DNA from: Bacteroidota bacterium
GTDB taxonomy: Bacteria; Bacteroidota; Bacteroidia; Chitinophagales; Saprospiraceae
Length of the DNA stretch: 64,000 nt
Assembly: GCA_018222965.1 (NCBI GenBank)
Contig: JAAEZH010000003.1
Coordinates: 1 to 64,000, forward strand
Direction: 5' to 3'
The translations under genes and the position numbers were made by a program. Shown piece after piece: positions 53,643 to 62,019 of this stretch (within the stretch, counting starts at the first letter, position 1; the number at the start of each line of letters is the position of its first letter). The notes beneath the pieces are model-generated. The model was not told where the DNA came from, made no database searches, and worked only from the letters and a program-made list of their open reading frames with translations.

Positions 53643-54680
53643 TTACGATCTATTGAATAATGATTGCTGTTCCCAGATGTCATGAGCCTGGTCCAGAAGA
53701 GTGATTAATGCCTGCCGCTCGTTTTCGATCTGATGTTCTTGTGCTTTTGCCCGGCCATTTGACCGATAATAATCCTTTTTTTCGGTTGGCAAGTTCCACA
53801 TTTCGAGGGTTTTCTGTAAAATATCTGCAACCGTATACTTTGGTACCAGGCAATTAACCCGGTCCAAACAGTGGTCTACATTACCAACTGCATGCGGACA
53901 AACGACCAGGGTGTTTAAGGCCATGGCTTCCAGCGCCGGAAGATAAAAACCTTCGGATCCCCGATTGGCTTGCAAAGGTAAACATACAGCCATTTTTGCT
54001 CTTGCCAACAAGCTTAAAAAATCCATTCGGGTGGGTAATTTCGGCGGAAGTTGTACCTCTATGTTTGAAGGCAGGGTGCGGAACTGGCTTTTTCGAAACG
54101 CCCTTCGCCAACGAAGCCGGCGAATAATTTTCCGCGCCAGCTTCGGCTCCTTCAGTCCGATAATGAGAATGTCGATGTCTTTTTCTTTTGGAACTGGAGG
54201 CAGCATGCCCAAATCAATACCGTCCGGAATGACATAAACCGGGCCGTTTACGCCAAATTTTTTCAAAATATTTGCTCCGTTCTCGCTCTTGGCGATTCGT
54301 ATGGCCGGATACTTGAGGTATGGATAGCGGGGATCGTCGGGACGGGTGTGCCGGGGCTGCGCAATGTTCAGAACAGGTACGGGAGGATTCTGGCATTCTG
54401 CTTCCGAAAAGGCCCGCCAATCGGTACCGGAGAAAAACACCAGGTCTTCCTTTTGCGGATCCCATTCGGGGACACCCTGATCTTTTAAATCTTTCCAGTG
54501 GTTGCCGGGATGATCGTTCCAGACCGTATCCGGGGAAAAATAAACAAGGGGCGTAAAGGAATCGGATTCCAGTACATGATTGTAGCAATCCCGCACCTTT
54601 AAATTGCCGCCATTCGTTCCAGAGGAAGGAGACAACAGCCGGCGGTAAAACCAAACCCGTTTTTTATTTTTTGTACCCAT
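53643..54680 (-). CDS. Glycosyltransferase, GT4-like
   Basis: A 345-residue GT-B enzyme: N-terminal FYRRLLSPSSGTNGGNLKVRD, central YVIPDGIDLGMLPPV, and donor-site ANRGSEGFYLPALEAMALNTLVV with the two acidic residues of the E-x7-E motif. The start at 54680 (MGTKNK) leaves 1 base to the upstream sulfotransferase; the longer frame to 54695 overlaps it. Sugar specificity unknown. Confidence 0.8.
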   Translation of the reverse strand: MGTKNKKRVWFYRRLLSPSSGTNGGNLKVRDCYNHVLESDSFTPLVYFSPDTVWNDHPGNHWKDLKDQGVPEWDPQKEDLVFFSGTDWRAFSEAECQNPPVPVLNIAQPRHTRPDDPRYPYLKYPAIRIAKSENGANILKKFGVNGPVYVIPDGIDLGMLPPVPKEKDIDILIIGLKEPKLARKIIRRLRWRRAFRKSQFRTLPSNIEVQLPPKLPTRMDFLSLLARAKMAVCLPLQANRGSEGFYLPALEAMALNTLVVCPHAVGNVDHCLDRVNCLVPKYTVADILQKTLEMWNLPTEKKDYYRSNGRAKAQEHQIENERQALITLLDQAHDIWEQQSLFNRS

Positions 54681-54681
54681 A

Positions 54682-55560
54682 TCAGGCGGACTCAAAGTGA
54701 TACTTTTCGAGGAAGGAATAGGGAGCCATTTTCTCTTCCATAAGGCTTATCATTTCCGGTGTCCAAATGGCTTCCACTTTTTTTCGGGATTGATTGGGGT
54801 TGTCCCAAACAATGGAAGCACAATCTTTTATATAATTTCCTTCGGCTTTAAGTCCGATAAAATCAAGGATTTCCTCCAAACCGCTTTCCGGTTGGCGGAT
54901 GAAGGCATCCAGGTGTATGTCGAGTACCGGAATGATTTCGTCCTGTCTGATTTTATCAATAATCCGGCAGCGATCAAAATAAAAGCGCATTTGCCGCTTG
55001 AGGAGTGGCTGCGCGATTTTTGCTCCTTTGCGGGCAGCTGTGCGCCGCACCATGGTAGAGACATTGTCAAAAGGATTCCGGATAACATGCAGCAACTTCA
55101 TCTGGTTTCCCGATTGCGCGTGTGCCTGATACAGCAGCTTGTCGTCTCCGGCTAATTTGAGTCGGTGACTGGTTCTGCCGCCACATTTATCTCCAATCAC
55201 TCGAAGCTTGCGATATTTCCCCTGCCATTGATTTGGAACCCGGTAGTGATAACCTTCCCATTCTCTGCCCATTCGCGTAAAGCGGATGGAATTTTGGAGA
55301 ATCCGATAATACAATTGAGTATTTGAAAAGCCCTCGCGATAATAATACAGGGCATCCAGTTCGTGTGCAATAAGCATATCCGGATGAGCATCAAGCATGG
55401 ATCCGATTAATGTATGGCCGGATCGGGGATAACCAATAAATAGCAAGAGCTGCTCTACTTCCTTAAAATCTTTTTGGTAGAATAATCCCTGCATAGCCTG
55501 GGTCTTCCACCACCATTTTTGCAATGGGTTTTTGGCTTCCGTGTCAAAAGTATGGGCCAT
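54682..55560 (-). CDS. Sulfotransferase
   Basis: A 292-residue protein with LLLFIGYPRSGHTLIGSML as the 5'-phosphosulfate loop and KLLHVIRNPFDNVSTMV as the 3'-phosphate site. PRSGHT replaces the more common PRSGTT. This form resembles the group that acts on polysaccharides or lipids. Gap to the next sulfotransferase is 2 bases. Confidence 0.8.
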   Translation of the reverse strand: MAHTFDTEAKNPLQKWWWKTQAMQGLFYQKDFKEVEQLLLFIGYPRSGHTLIGSMLDAHPDMLIAHELDALYYYREGFSNTQLYYRILQNSIRFTRMGREWEGYHYRVPNQWQGKYRKLRVIGDKCGGRTSHRLKLAGDDKLLYQAHAQSGNQMKLLHVIRNPFDNVSTMVRRTAARKGAKIAQPLLKRQMRFYFDRCRIIDKIRQDEIIPVLDIHLDAFIRQPESGLEEILDFIGLKAEGNYIKDCASIVWDNPNQSRKKVEAIWTPEMISLMEEKMAPYSFLEKYHFESA

Positions 55561-55562
55561 AA

Positions 55563-56201
55563 TCAGAGAAAATTTCGGTTTAACAAGGTACAGGCTTCCT
55601 GGTATAATTCCAGATCGCGACTGTTTAGCTTTAGCAGGGCTTCCCGATCTTCTGCAGAAAGGGGAGCTGCTTTGAGTTGGTTGAGGTAGGGGGTGGAGAC
55701 ATCGGGCCAGTCCAGTTTGGCAGCCAGACGCTTCAGGTCTTCCTCAAAATGCTCCAACAGGCCAAAAAAATACAAATCGGAAAGCCGACAGCCATTCAGG
55801 AATTCGCACATGCGATTCTGGTTTTCGGGTTTGGAGGCATATTCTAAAAGGCTTTCGCCGAATCTGTGTTTGTTTAGCTCGTATTGTGCCGGATTGCGCA
55901 TGGGGTTTTTCAGGCCTGCCATAAAAAAGCGGTAGTTGGAATAGACCCGTTCAGCCGGATCGCGCAGCCAGCAAATTACTTTTATAGCAGATTGCTTTTG
56001 CAACGCACTGATTTCCGGATAGCGAAAATGGCCGTGCAAAACCTGGAGTTTGCTGTCGGGATGTTGCTCCAATGGGCCCATTTCTTTCAAATCCTTTCGT
56101 CGATAGGATCTTGACAAACGATCGCCATACACATTCCGAAGGATGTGGTAGAAGGAAGTGCCTCCCGTCTTGGGTATGTGTATGGAAATAATCTCAGCCA
56201 T
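55563..56201 (-). CDS. Sulfotransferase family 2 protein
   Basis: A 212-residue paralogue of the following gene: ISIHIPKTGGTSFYHIL is the PAPS 5' loop and VICWLRDPAERVYSNY the 3' loop. This is the heparan/chondroitin O-sulfotransferase-like (Sulfotransfer_2) group. The pattern ENQNRMCEFLNG...LYFFGLLEHFEEDL is shared with the next protein. It overlaps that gene by 8 bases. Confidence 0.85.
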   Translation of the reverse strand: MAEIISIHIPKTGGTSFYHILRNVYGDRLSRSYRRKDLKEMGPLEQHPDSKLQVLHGHFRYPEISALQKQSAIKVICWLRDPAERVYSNYRFFMAGLKNPMRNPAQYELNKHRFGESLLEYASKPENQNRMCEFLNGCRLSDLYFFGLLEHFEEDLKRLAAKLDWPDVSTPYLNQLKAAPLSAEDREALLKLNSRDLELYQEACTLLNRNFL

Positions 56202-56901
56202 GGTATCTGTCTCTTCGTTCCAGTGCTTTTTGGTACAGTTCTACGTCTGCCTGGTTATACCGGGCAATTTGAGCGCGCTCTTCATCCGATACTCCTTCCT
56301 TTTTTCTGCCGGTAATATTGTGTTTTAATTCCTGGGTTTCTTCCCAATCCAGGAGTTTGGCAATGCGCTGAAGGTCTTCGCTAAAGTGATCCTGAATGCC
56401 TACGAAGGCAAAATCTTCCAGTTCCATGCCGGCCAGAAATTTACTCATCCGATTCTGATTGATCTCCTGAGCGGCATACTCCATGAGGCTGCGCTGCATT
56501 TTACTCAGAATATTTAGGCCGCGTTTTTCTTCTTCCAGCTCTTCCCGCAATCGCTTTTGGAGGTAAAAATAATTGGATATCACGCGTTCGATCGGATCGC
56601 GCAACCAGGTGATAAAAGGGGTGCTCTCCGAAATGTCAAAGTATTTATGAAGCAGGGCCGGAGAGAAATGGCCGTGTGCTACCCGCACTTTTGAAGAGAC
56701 TTTCTTTTTGTCGTACAGCTCCTCATTGATTCGAATTTTTTCATTGACCAGGCCGATGTCCAGTCGGATAACAGCCTCTTCACCATACACTTCCTTTAGT
56801 ATCCCCCGAAAAGAGGTACCGGCTGTTTTGGGAATGTGTACGGAAATGAGCTGAAACTTATTCCGTATTCCGGAGTTTTTATTCCGTAGGAATGGGATCA
56901 T
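56194..56901 (-). CDS. Sulfotransferase family 2 protein
   Basis: A 235-residue paralogue of the preceding protein with ISVHIPKTAGTSFRGIL and FITWLRDPIERVISNY. A basic N-terminal extension (MIPFLRNKNSGIRNK) distinguishes it. The coding ends overlap neighbours by 8 and 23 bases, which indicates tight translational coupling with the MBOAT-SGNH gene upstream. Confidence 0.85.
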   Translation of the reverse strand: MIPFLRNKNSGIRNKFQLISVHIPKTAGTSFRGILKEVYGEEAVIRLDIGLVNEKIRINEELYDKKKVSSKVRVAHGHFSPALLHKYFDISESTPFITWLRDPIERVISNYFYLQKRLREELEEEKRGLNILSKMQRSLMEYAAQEINQNRMSKFLAGMELEDFAFVGIQDHFSEDLQRIAKLLDWEETQELKHNITGRKKEGVSDEERAQIARYNQADVELYQKALERRDRYHG

Positions 56902-59437
56902 GATAGTCCTTTTTTAAGATGACTTCATACAGCCTTTCGGCGAATATTTTATGCCCCAAAATATTGGGGTGTCTGTCAAATGAAGCGAGTATCAGCTCAT
57001 CGGGGTCATGACTGTCATAGACATCAATGAGGTTGATGATTTTATACCCGATCTTTTGTGCAATATGCAGACTCTTATCAGCGCTTTCATTGCTTTGTAT
57101 TCCGCTCATGGTTTTGGTGCGAGGCCAGTATACAAATACCGGAGTACTCCCGGCTTTGTCACAGTAATTTGAGATCCGCTTAAGGCATTTTTTTACAACG
57201 AGCTGGCTCAAAGAATCAATTTGATCGTACTTCAACCTGATTTTTTTTCCGGGAGAAATACCGAAGTCGGCAACGATCCGGTCAATGTAGGGGATGCCCA
57301 GTGTGTCGCCTCCTTCGTAAGTATCTTTAATGATCTTATAACATTTCTCAAAGTCGACTCCCTGACTGATAACAAATACTTCATCGGGGTTAAAGCGTTC
57401 AACATTGTTTTCTACTGCATAAACCAGATGCAGTAAATGATATCCGGGCACCGAAAAGTTTAGCAATTCGTAAACGGGGCTTTCTTCTCCGTCTGTATTT
57501 AATTTTTCTTCGCAAACCTGCTCAAAAACTTCTTCATTACTTACTCCGCTGCCGAAGACATAGGATCCGCCAAAAATGGCGATACGGTAGTGTCCTTCCG
57601 GCTTTTCAAGGGAATATTCCTTGTCTCGCATTGCGTGGCTGTTGGTGCTAAGCGGCTGCCCCTTAAAGAGAATGGATTTATTGGGTTTCAGTATTTGATG
57701 AGGCCAGTAATTCAGTTGCCGGGCTGCGTCTGAATCCCGGAAAGCTACCCAGTCCTCGGGCCTTTGTTGTAACTCCGGCAGCGGACTGCTAAATTGATTG
57801 GGGATGAGGATGTCTTCGTAATACCCCTGAACCATCAAGGCATCATCGGCCTGGGAAAGCCGGGTTTCGTAGAGGTGGCTGACAGGTTTCTTAGTCAAAG
57901 GTTGAAAGACTTCCAGGATCGGGGGATAAAGCAAAAGCAGGAAAACCAATAAGCTCAGTCCACCCCAGATCATGGAGCCTGGTTTGTGTTCGTCTGGTTC
58001 CATCCATTTTTTCAAGCGGGTTTGCTCAAAGGCTAAAAGTCCGGCAAAAAGAAGGACGTAAAATAATAACAGGAGCAGCGCAAGCATTTTCCATTCGGCG
58101 AAAGCCGCTGTGCGGATCGGACTAACAAGTTCCCACCAGTCGGAGACTGTCGGGCTGTTCCAAAAGGTCCAGAGCAGGGACATAAACCCAAGCATGCCGG
58201 TAATTTGCAAGCTTTTGATGGCTGTTTTGAGGTAAGGACTTTGAGCGGAATTTCCCTTTTTTTTGTTCGCTCTTTTTTGCTGGTAAACGCCATTGGCTGC
58301 TACGGATATGCCGAGAATTGCCCAAAACAGCGTGTCTGTCAGGTGAAACGGGAAGCTTCCCCGGATCCAAAACCATTGAAAAGAATGCAGGAACCAGGTA
58401 ATGGCAAATGCAGCCAGCGTACTAACAACCAGACGGCTCGTATTTCCCATTCCGCGAAAGCGAAAATAAAGCGGGTAATAAAAGACCTTCATGACATAAT
58501 CGCGCCAGTAAATATTGATGCGTCGCCACAGGTCGCTGAATCCTGTCGCCAGAAAATAATTATGAAAGACCGGGGGCAGGTTAAAGCCAAACAGACAAAG
58601 AATACCGGTAGCAAAATGAAAGATCCCCGATAGGCGGAGGATGAGCGCATAAGTAGTAAAGGCATAAAAGGCCAATCCACTCAGGGTGAAAACCATCTGT
58701 GGATCGGGCTGAATGAAGTAGTAAATGATGCGGTACAACATCAGATGAAAAAATCCGCGAATCATCCAGCGTATGCCTTTGCGGTAGATTTCCTGTGCCG
58801 GCCGGTTGTAATAGCTTCTGCGCCATACTTTATAATCTACCACCGGAAACAGGGTGAAAAAGATGTTGGGCAGCATAAAGAAATACGCAAGACGCTGTAA
58901 GAATGGTGCCGGCGCTTTCTCGTGTTTTACATCATATAAGTAAACGGATGCCCGAAACATAAAGATCGACCCAATAACCGGAATTAGTTTGGAGCTGCCC
59001 GGAATGATGGTTGGTTTATAGGCCCAGATCAGACCAAGAATAAGTCCTGCGATGGCCAGTAGTATTCCCCGGATTCTGACAGATGCGGGTAACTGAAGAA
59101 TGCCAAAAAATAAACTAAACAGGGCAAGTGATAACAAGCCGGGACCCCAGCCAAGGATGTAAAAAAGGCAGACGAGTCCGGTAGTCAGAAAGATGGGCAA
59201 TCTTAAATTTGGCGGACAGACTGTATGGATCAGAAATCCGGAAAGCACAATGGGCAACACCAATGGCAGCATGAGGCTTTGCTCTACCTGTAGCTGAATA
59301 ACCAGAAAGCACAGTAATCCCAGCTGAAGCAGAGATACCAAAAACAAACCGGGTTGCAGAATACCAAGCGCTTCCAATCGGTTGGGTTTGGATTCTGCTA
59401 TTGAAGGAGCCTGGCGTTTTGCGGTTTCTTTTTGCAT
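56879..59437 (-). CDS. MBOAT acyltransferase fused to SGNH domain, copy 2
   Basis: An 852-residue protein: hydrophobic N-terminal block, MBOAT motifs DLWRRINIYWRDYVMKVFYYP and catalytic His in TWFLHSFQWFWIRGSFP, more membrane helices to ~residue 520, then a ~300-residue SGNH domain with FGGSYVFGSGVSNEEVF (Ser) and FDRHPNILGHKI (Asp-x-His). In the usual GxND position it has QGVDF. Predicted role: acylation of a glycan, with MBOAT moving acyl groups across the inner membrane and the SGNH part acting in the periplasm (AlgI/AlgX or DltB/DltD analogy). Confidence 0.85.
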   Translation of the reverse strand: MQKETAKRQAPSIAESKPNRLEALGILQPGLFLVSLLQLGLLCFLVIQLQVEQSLMLPLVLPIVLSGFLIHTVCPPNLRLPIFLTTGLVCLFYILGWGPGLLSLALFSLFFGILQLPASVRIRGILLAIAGLILGLIWAYKPTIIPGSSKLIPVIGSIFMFRASVYLYDVKHEKAPAPFLQRLAYFFMLPNIFFTLFPVVDYKVWRRSYYNRPAQEIYRKGIRWMIRGFFHLMLYRIIYYFIQPDPQMVFTLSGLAFYAFTTYALILRLSGIFHFATGILCLFGFNLPPVFHNYFLATGFSDLWRRINIYWRDYVMKVFYYPLYFRFRGMGNTSRLVVSTLAAFAITWFLHSFQWFWIRGSFPFHLTDTLFWAILGISVAANGVYQQKRANKKKGNSAQSPYLKTAIKSLQITGMLGFMSLLWTFWNSPTVSDWWELVSPIRTAAFAEWKMLALLLLLFYVLLFAGLLAFEQTRLKKWMEPDEHKPGSMIWGGLSLLVFLLLLYPPILEVFQPLTKKPVSHLYETRLSQADDALMVQGYYEDILIPNQFSSPLPELQQRPEDWVAFRDSDAARQLNYWPHQILKPNKSILFKGQPLSTNSHAMRDKEYSLEKPEGHYRIAIFGGSYVFGSGVSNEEVFEQVCEEKLNTDGEESPVYELLNFSVPGYHLLHLVYAVENNVERFNPDEVFVISQGVDFEKCYKIIKDTYEGGDTLGIPYIDRIVADFGISPGKKIRLKYDQIDSLSQLVVKKCLKRISNYCDKAGSTPVFVYWPRTKTMSGIQSNESADKSLHIAQKIGYKIINLIDVYDSHDPDELILASFDRHPNILGHKIFAERLYEVILKKDYHDPIPTE

Positions 59438-59449
59438 GACGTCTGCCCG

Positions 59450-61975
59450 TTAATTGATTGAAGGTTTTTGCTTTATTCTGGTCTTAATAAAAGAGGCAAT
59501 GCTATCGGCAACCAACTGGTGACCGAGCTTGTTTGGATGGCCGTCAAAGGGGGCTACCTTAAGGTCCTCCGAATCATAATCTACATAAATGTCTTTCATG
59601 TTGAGTATCAAAAAATCGTGACTTTCAGCTATTTCTACCAATCTTTTTTCTTCAGGACTTCCCCCTTTAAATTGTGTCCGGGGCCAAAAAGCGAATATGG
59701 GTATAATTCCCGATGATTTACAGCTTTCAGCCAAATGTTTATAGGCGGCATCTACCAGCGTTTCAGAAAATTCATCCACGGCATCTTTTCCGCTTATGGC
59801 GATTTTACCTTCCTCGATTCCTGCTGCTCTGGCCAGGGAGTCGGCAAAAGGGAGATCCAGCGGCAGTCCGGACATATAGGCTTTTATAATGCTGTTGTAA
59901 TTCTTTTTGAAGTCTAATCCGTGAGAAAATATTATTACAGCATCCGGTTTAAAATCCAGTACCTGATCGTGAAATCTGTGAATAGACTGGAGGAGGTGAT
60001 GTCCTGGAACAGCAAAATTTAGAAATTGATAGTTGTTGCTGTTTTCGCTGCTTTTATTGAATTGTTCTTCACATAGGCGGTCAAAGACCTCATCGTTTGA
60101 CACGCCTACACCCGCGGTATAAGATCCTCCCAGGCTGGCAATGCGCAGTTTGTTGTCCGGGTTTTCCAGATTTACTTCCGGGCCTCTCATGCCAAATGCA
60201 TTGGTTTGAAAAGGGGCGCCATTTACGATCGTATTTGCAGAGGGCTGAAGGGTGTACACCCGCCAGTCATCTACAGGAAGGGATGCTTTGGTTCGGGTAA
60301 AGGGCAACCAATCTTCGGGAGACTTAATGTTTTCAGCTTCGAGTTTTCTGTCTGATAGCGGAGAAGTAAAAGGATTGGCGATTAGAATTTCTTCGTAATA
60401 GCCCTGCACTTTTAGTGCATCATCCTGCACATTGAGACGGTTTTCAAAATAATGGGAGAGCGGTTTTTTGAAAACAGGTTGAATGGCATTCTGTACCACC
60501 GGCAGCGTAAGCCCGGTGAAAATGCTCAGAGTGGTCAGCGACCAAAAGACGGATAGCGATTTGCCATCGTCGGGCTCGAGGAATGCAGCGATTTTAGGGT
60601 TTTGAAACAGGCGCAAGCCAACAAAAAGGCAACCTAAAAAAAGGAAGACAAGGACCGCAAACCAAAGCCATTCGCCGAAAGGCGCCGCAAGTGCTTTTTG
60701 GATAAGGCTCCACCAATCGGTCAGCGACGGACTGTTCCAGAGGGTGTAAATAAGGCTCATAAAAGCAAACATGCCTCCGATCTGCAGGCTGCGAATGGCC
60801 GTTTTTTGATTTATCCCCCGGCTCTTTTTTGGCCCTTTCGTCATTTTCTTTTGCTGGTAAGCAGCATTGGCAGCCACCAGCACCCCAAATGTGATCCAGA
60901 ATACGGCATCAACGGTACGCACCGGAAAACTGCCCTTCAGCCAAAACCACTGATAAGAATGCAGGAACCAGCTGATGAGGAAAGCGATGAGGGTGGTGAG
61001 GACCATGCCCCGCAAATTGCCCCATTTTCGAAGCTTGAAGAAAAGGGGGAAGTAAATAAGTTTGGTGACATAATCCCGCCAGTAGGTGTTGATGCGTCGC
61101 CAGATATCGCTAAAACCAGATGCGAGGAAGTAGTTGTGAAACAAGGGGGGCAGATCAAATCCGAAGAGTGCCAGCACGCCAGCAGACGTATGGAAAATGC
61201 CGGAGAGCCGGAGGATGAGCAGGTAGGTGGTGGCAAAATAAAAGGCAATTTGACCCAGGGATTGCAGGTATTGCGGATCGGGCTGAAAATAGTAGTAAAC
61301 GAGCCGATAGAGCATCAGGTGACAGAAGCCGCGAATGAGCAATCTGGCACCTTTCTGATAAATTTCGAGATCGGAGCGGTTGTAGTAAAACTTTCGGAAG
61401 TTCTTGTAGTCGACCACCGGAAAAAGGGTCAGCACAAAATTGGGCAGCATGAAGAAATAGGCCAGTTGCTGAGGAAGCGGAACGGGTTGTTTTTCAAATT
61501 GCTGTTCGTACAGAAAGAGCGATGCCCGAAACATGAAGATGGAGCCCACTACAGGGATTACCCGTTGAGCACCAGGCAGTAAAAAGGGTTTGAATTGCCA
61601 GATTGCAGCCAGCACAGCTCCTGCCAACAATAAGAGGATGGCCCTGATTCTGACCGAATAGGGCAATTGCAGGATGCCAAAAAGGACGGCAAAAAGACCA
61701 AGCAGGACAGCAGCCGGCACCGGATCAAAGAGGTAAAAGACGGCAAAGAGCCCGAAACTCAAAAAGAAGGGCAGCCGCCAATTAAAAGGCAGCAGGGCAT
61801 GAATGGCAAATCCGACAGTTGCGAGGCTCAGCAAACGGGGCAGTCCGATCAACGTTTCAATGGCATAGCGATTAGCCAGCCAGGAAACAGCGATGAGCTG
61901 AAGCAATACGAGAGAGAGTCGCAGCGCGCGGCGCAGCGAGAAAGTGCTTTCGCGAATGGCAATAGCTTCTCTCAT
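59450..61975 (-). CDS. MBOAT acyltransferase fused to SGNH domain, copy 3
   Basis: An 841-residue protein. MBOAT region: DIWRRINTYWRDYVTK (~289-305) and the catalytic His339 in SWFLHSYQWFWLKGSFP. The SGNH domain starts near 540; Ser618 in GGSYTAGVGVSNDEV and Asp811-x-His813 in DGHPNKLGH are the expected catalytic residues. Residues ~178-521 are encoded by DNA identical to copy 4. It lies 12 bases upstream of copy 2, so the copies form one operon. Confidence 0.86.
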   Translation of the reverse strand: MREAIAIRESTFSLRRALRLSLVLLQLIAVSWLANRYAIETLIGLPRLLSLATVGFAIHALLPFNWRLPFFLSFGLFAVFYLFDPVPAAVLLGLFAVLFGILQLPYSVRIRAILLLLAGAVLAAIWQFKPFLLPGAQRVIPVVGSIFMFRASLFLYEQQFEKQPVPLPQQLAYFFMLPNFVLTLFPVVDYKNFRKFYYNRSDLEIYQKGARLLIRGFCHLMLYRLVYYYFQPDPQYLQSLGQIAFYFATTYLLILRLSGIFHTSAGVLALFGFDLPPLFHNYFLASGFSDIWRRINTYWRDYVTKLIYFPLFFKLRKWGNLRGMVLTTLIAFLISWFLHSYQWFWLKGSFPVRTVDAVFWITFGVLVAANAAYQQKKMTKGPKKSRGINQKTAIRSLQIGGMFAFMSLIYTLWNSPSLTDWWSLIQKALAAPFGEWLWFAVLVFLFLGCLFVGLRLFQNPKIAAFLEPDDGKSLSVFWSLTTLSIFTGLTLPVVQNAIQPVFKKPLSHYFENRLNVQDDALKVQGYYEEILIANPFTSPLSDRKLEAENIKSPEDWLPFTRTKASLPVDDWRVYTLQPSANTIVNGAPFQTNAFGMRGPEVNLENPDNKLRIASLGGSYTAGVGVSNDEVFDRLCEEQFNKSSENSNNYQFLNFAVPGHHLLQSIHRFHDQVLDFKPDAVIIFSHGLDFKKNYNSIIKAYMSGLPLDLPFADSLARAAGIEEGKIAISGKDAVDEFSETLVDAAYKHLAESCKSSGIIPIFAFWPRTQFKGGSPEEKRLVEIAESHDFLILNMKDIYVDYDSEDLKVAPFDGHPNKLGHQLVADSIASFIKTRIKQKPSIN
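60414..61442 (-). repeat. 1,029-bp identical repeat, unit in copy 3
   Basis: Identical base for base, by my reading, to 62972-64000 (offset 2,558). The first mismatch at the left edge is 60413/62971. The right edge is unknown because the partner runs off the window. It covers the MBOAT half, not the SGNH domain. Confidence 0.93.
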
Positions 61976-62019
61976 TTTCGGGTTCTGCCTTTAAAGGTTT
62001 AGTGCAATTACATACACTG

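Noticed and set aside
60698-61582. 294-codon plus-strand ORF opposite MBOAT copy 3, with parts repeated opposite copy 4
   Set aside because: Its repetition merely reflects the duplicated DNA; the translation is low complexity and the sense strand has clear MBOAT motifs.
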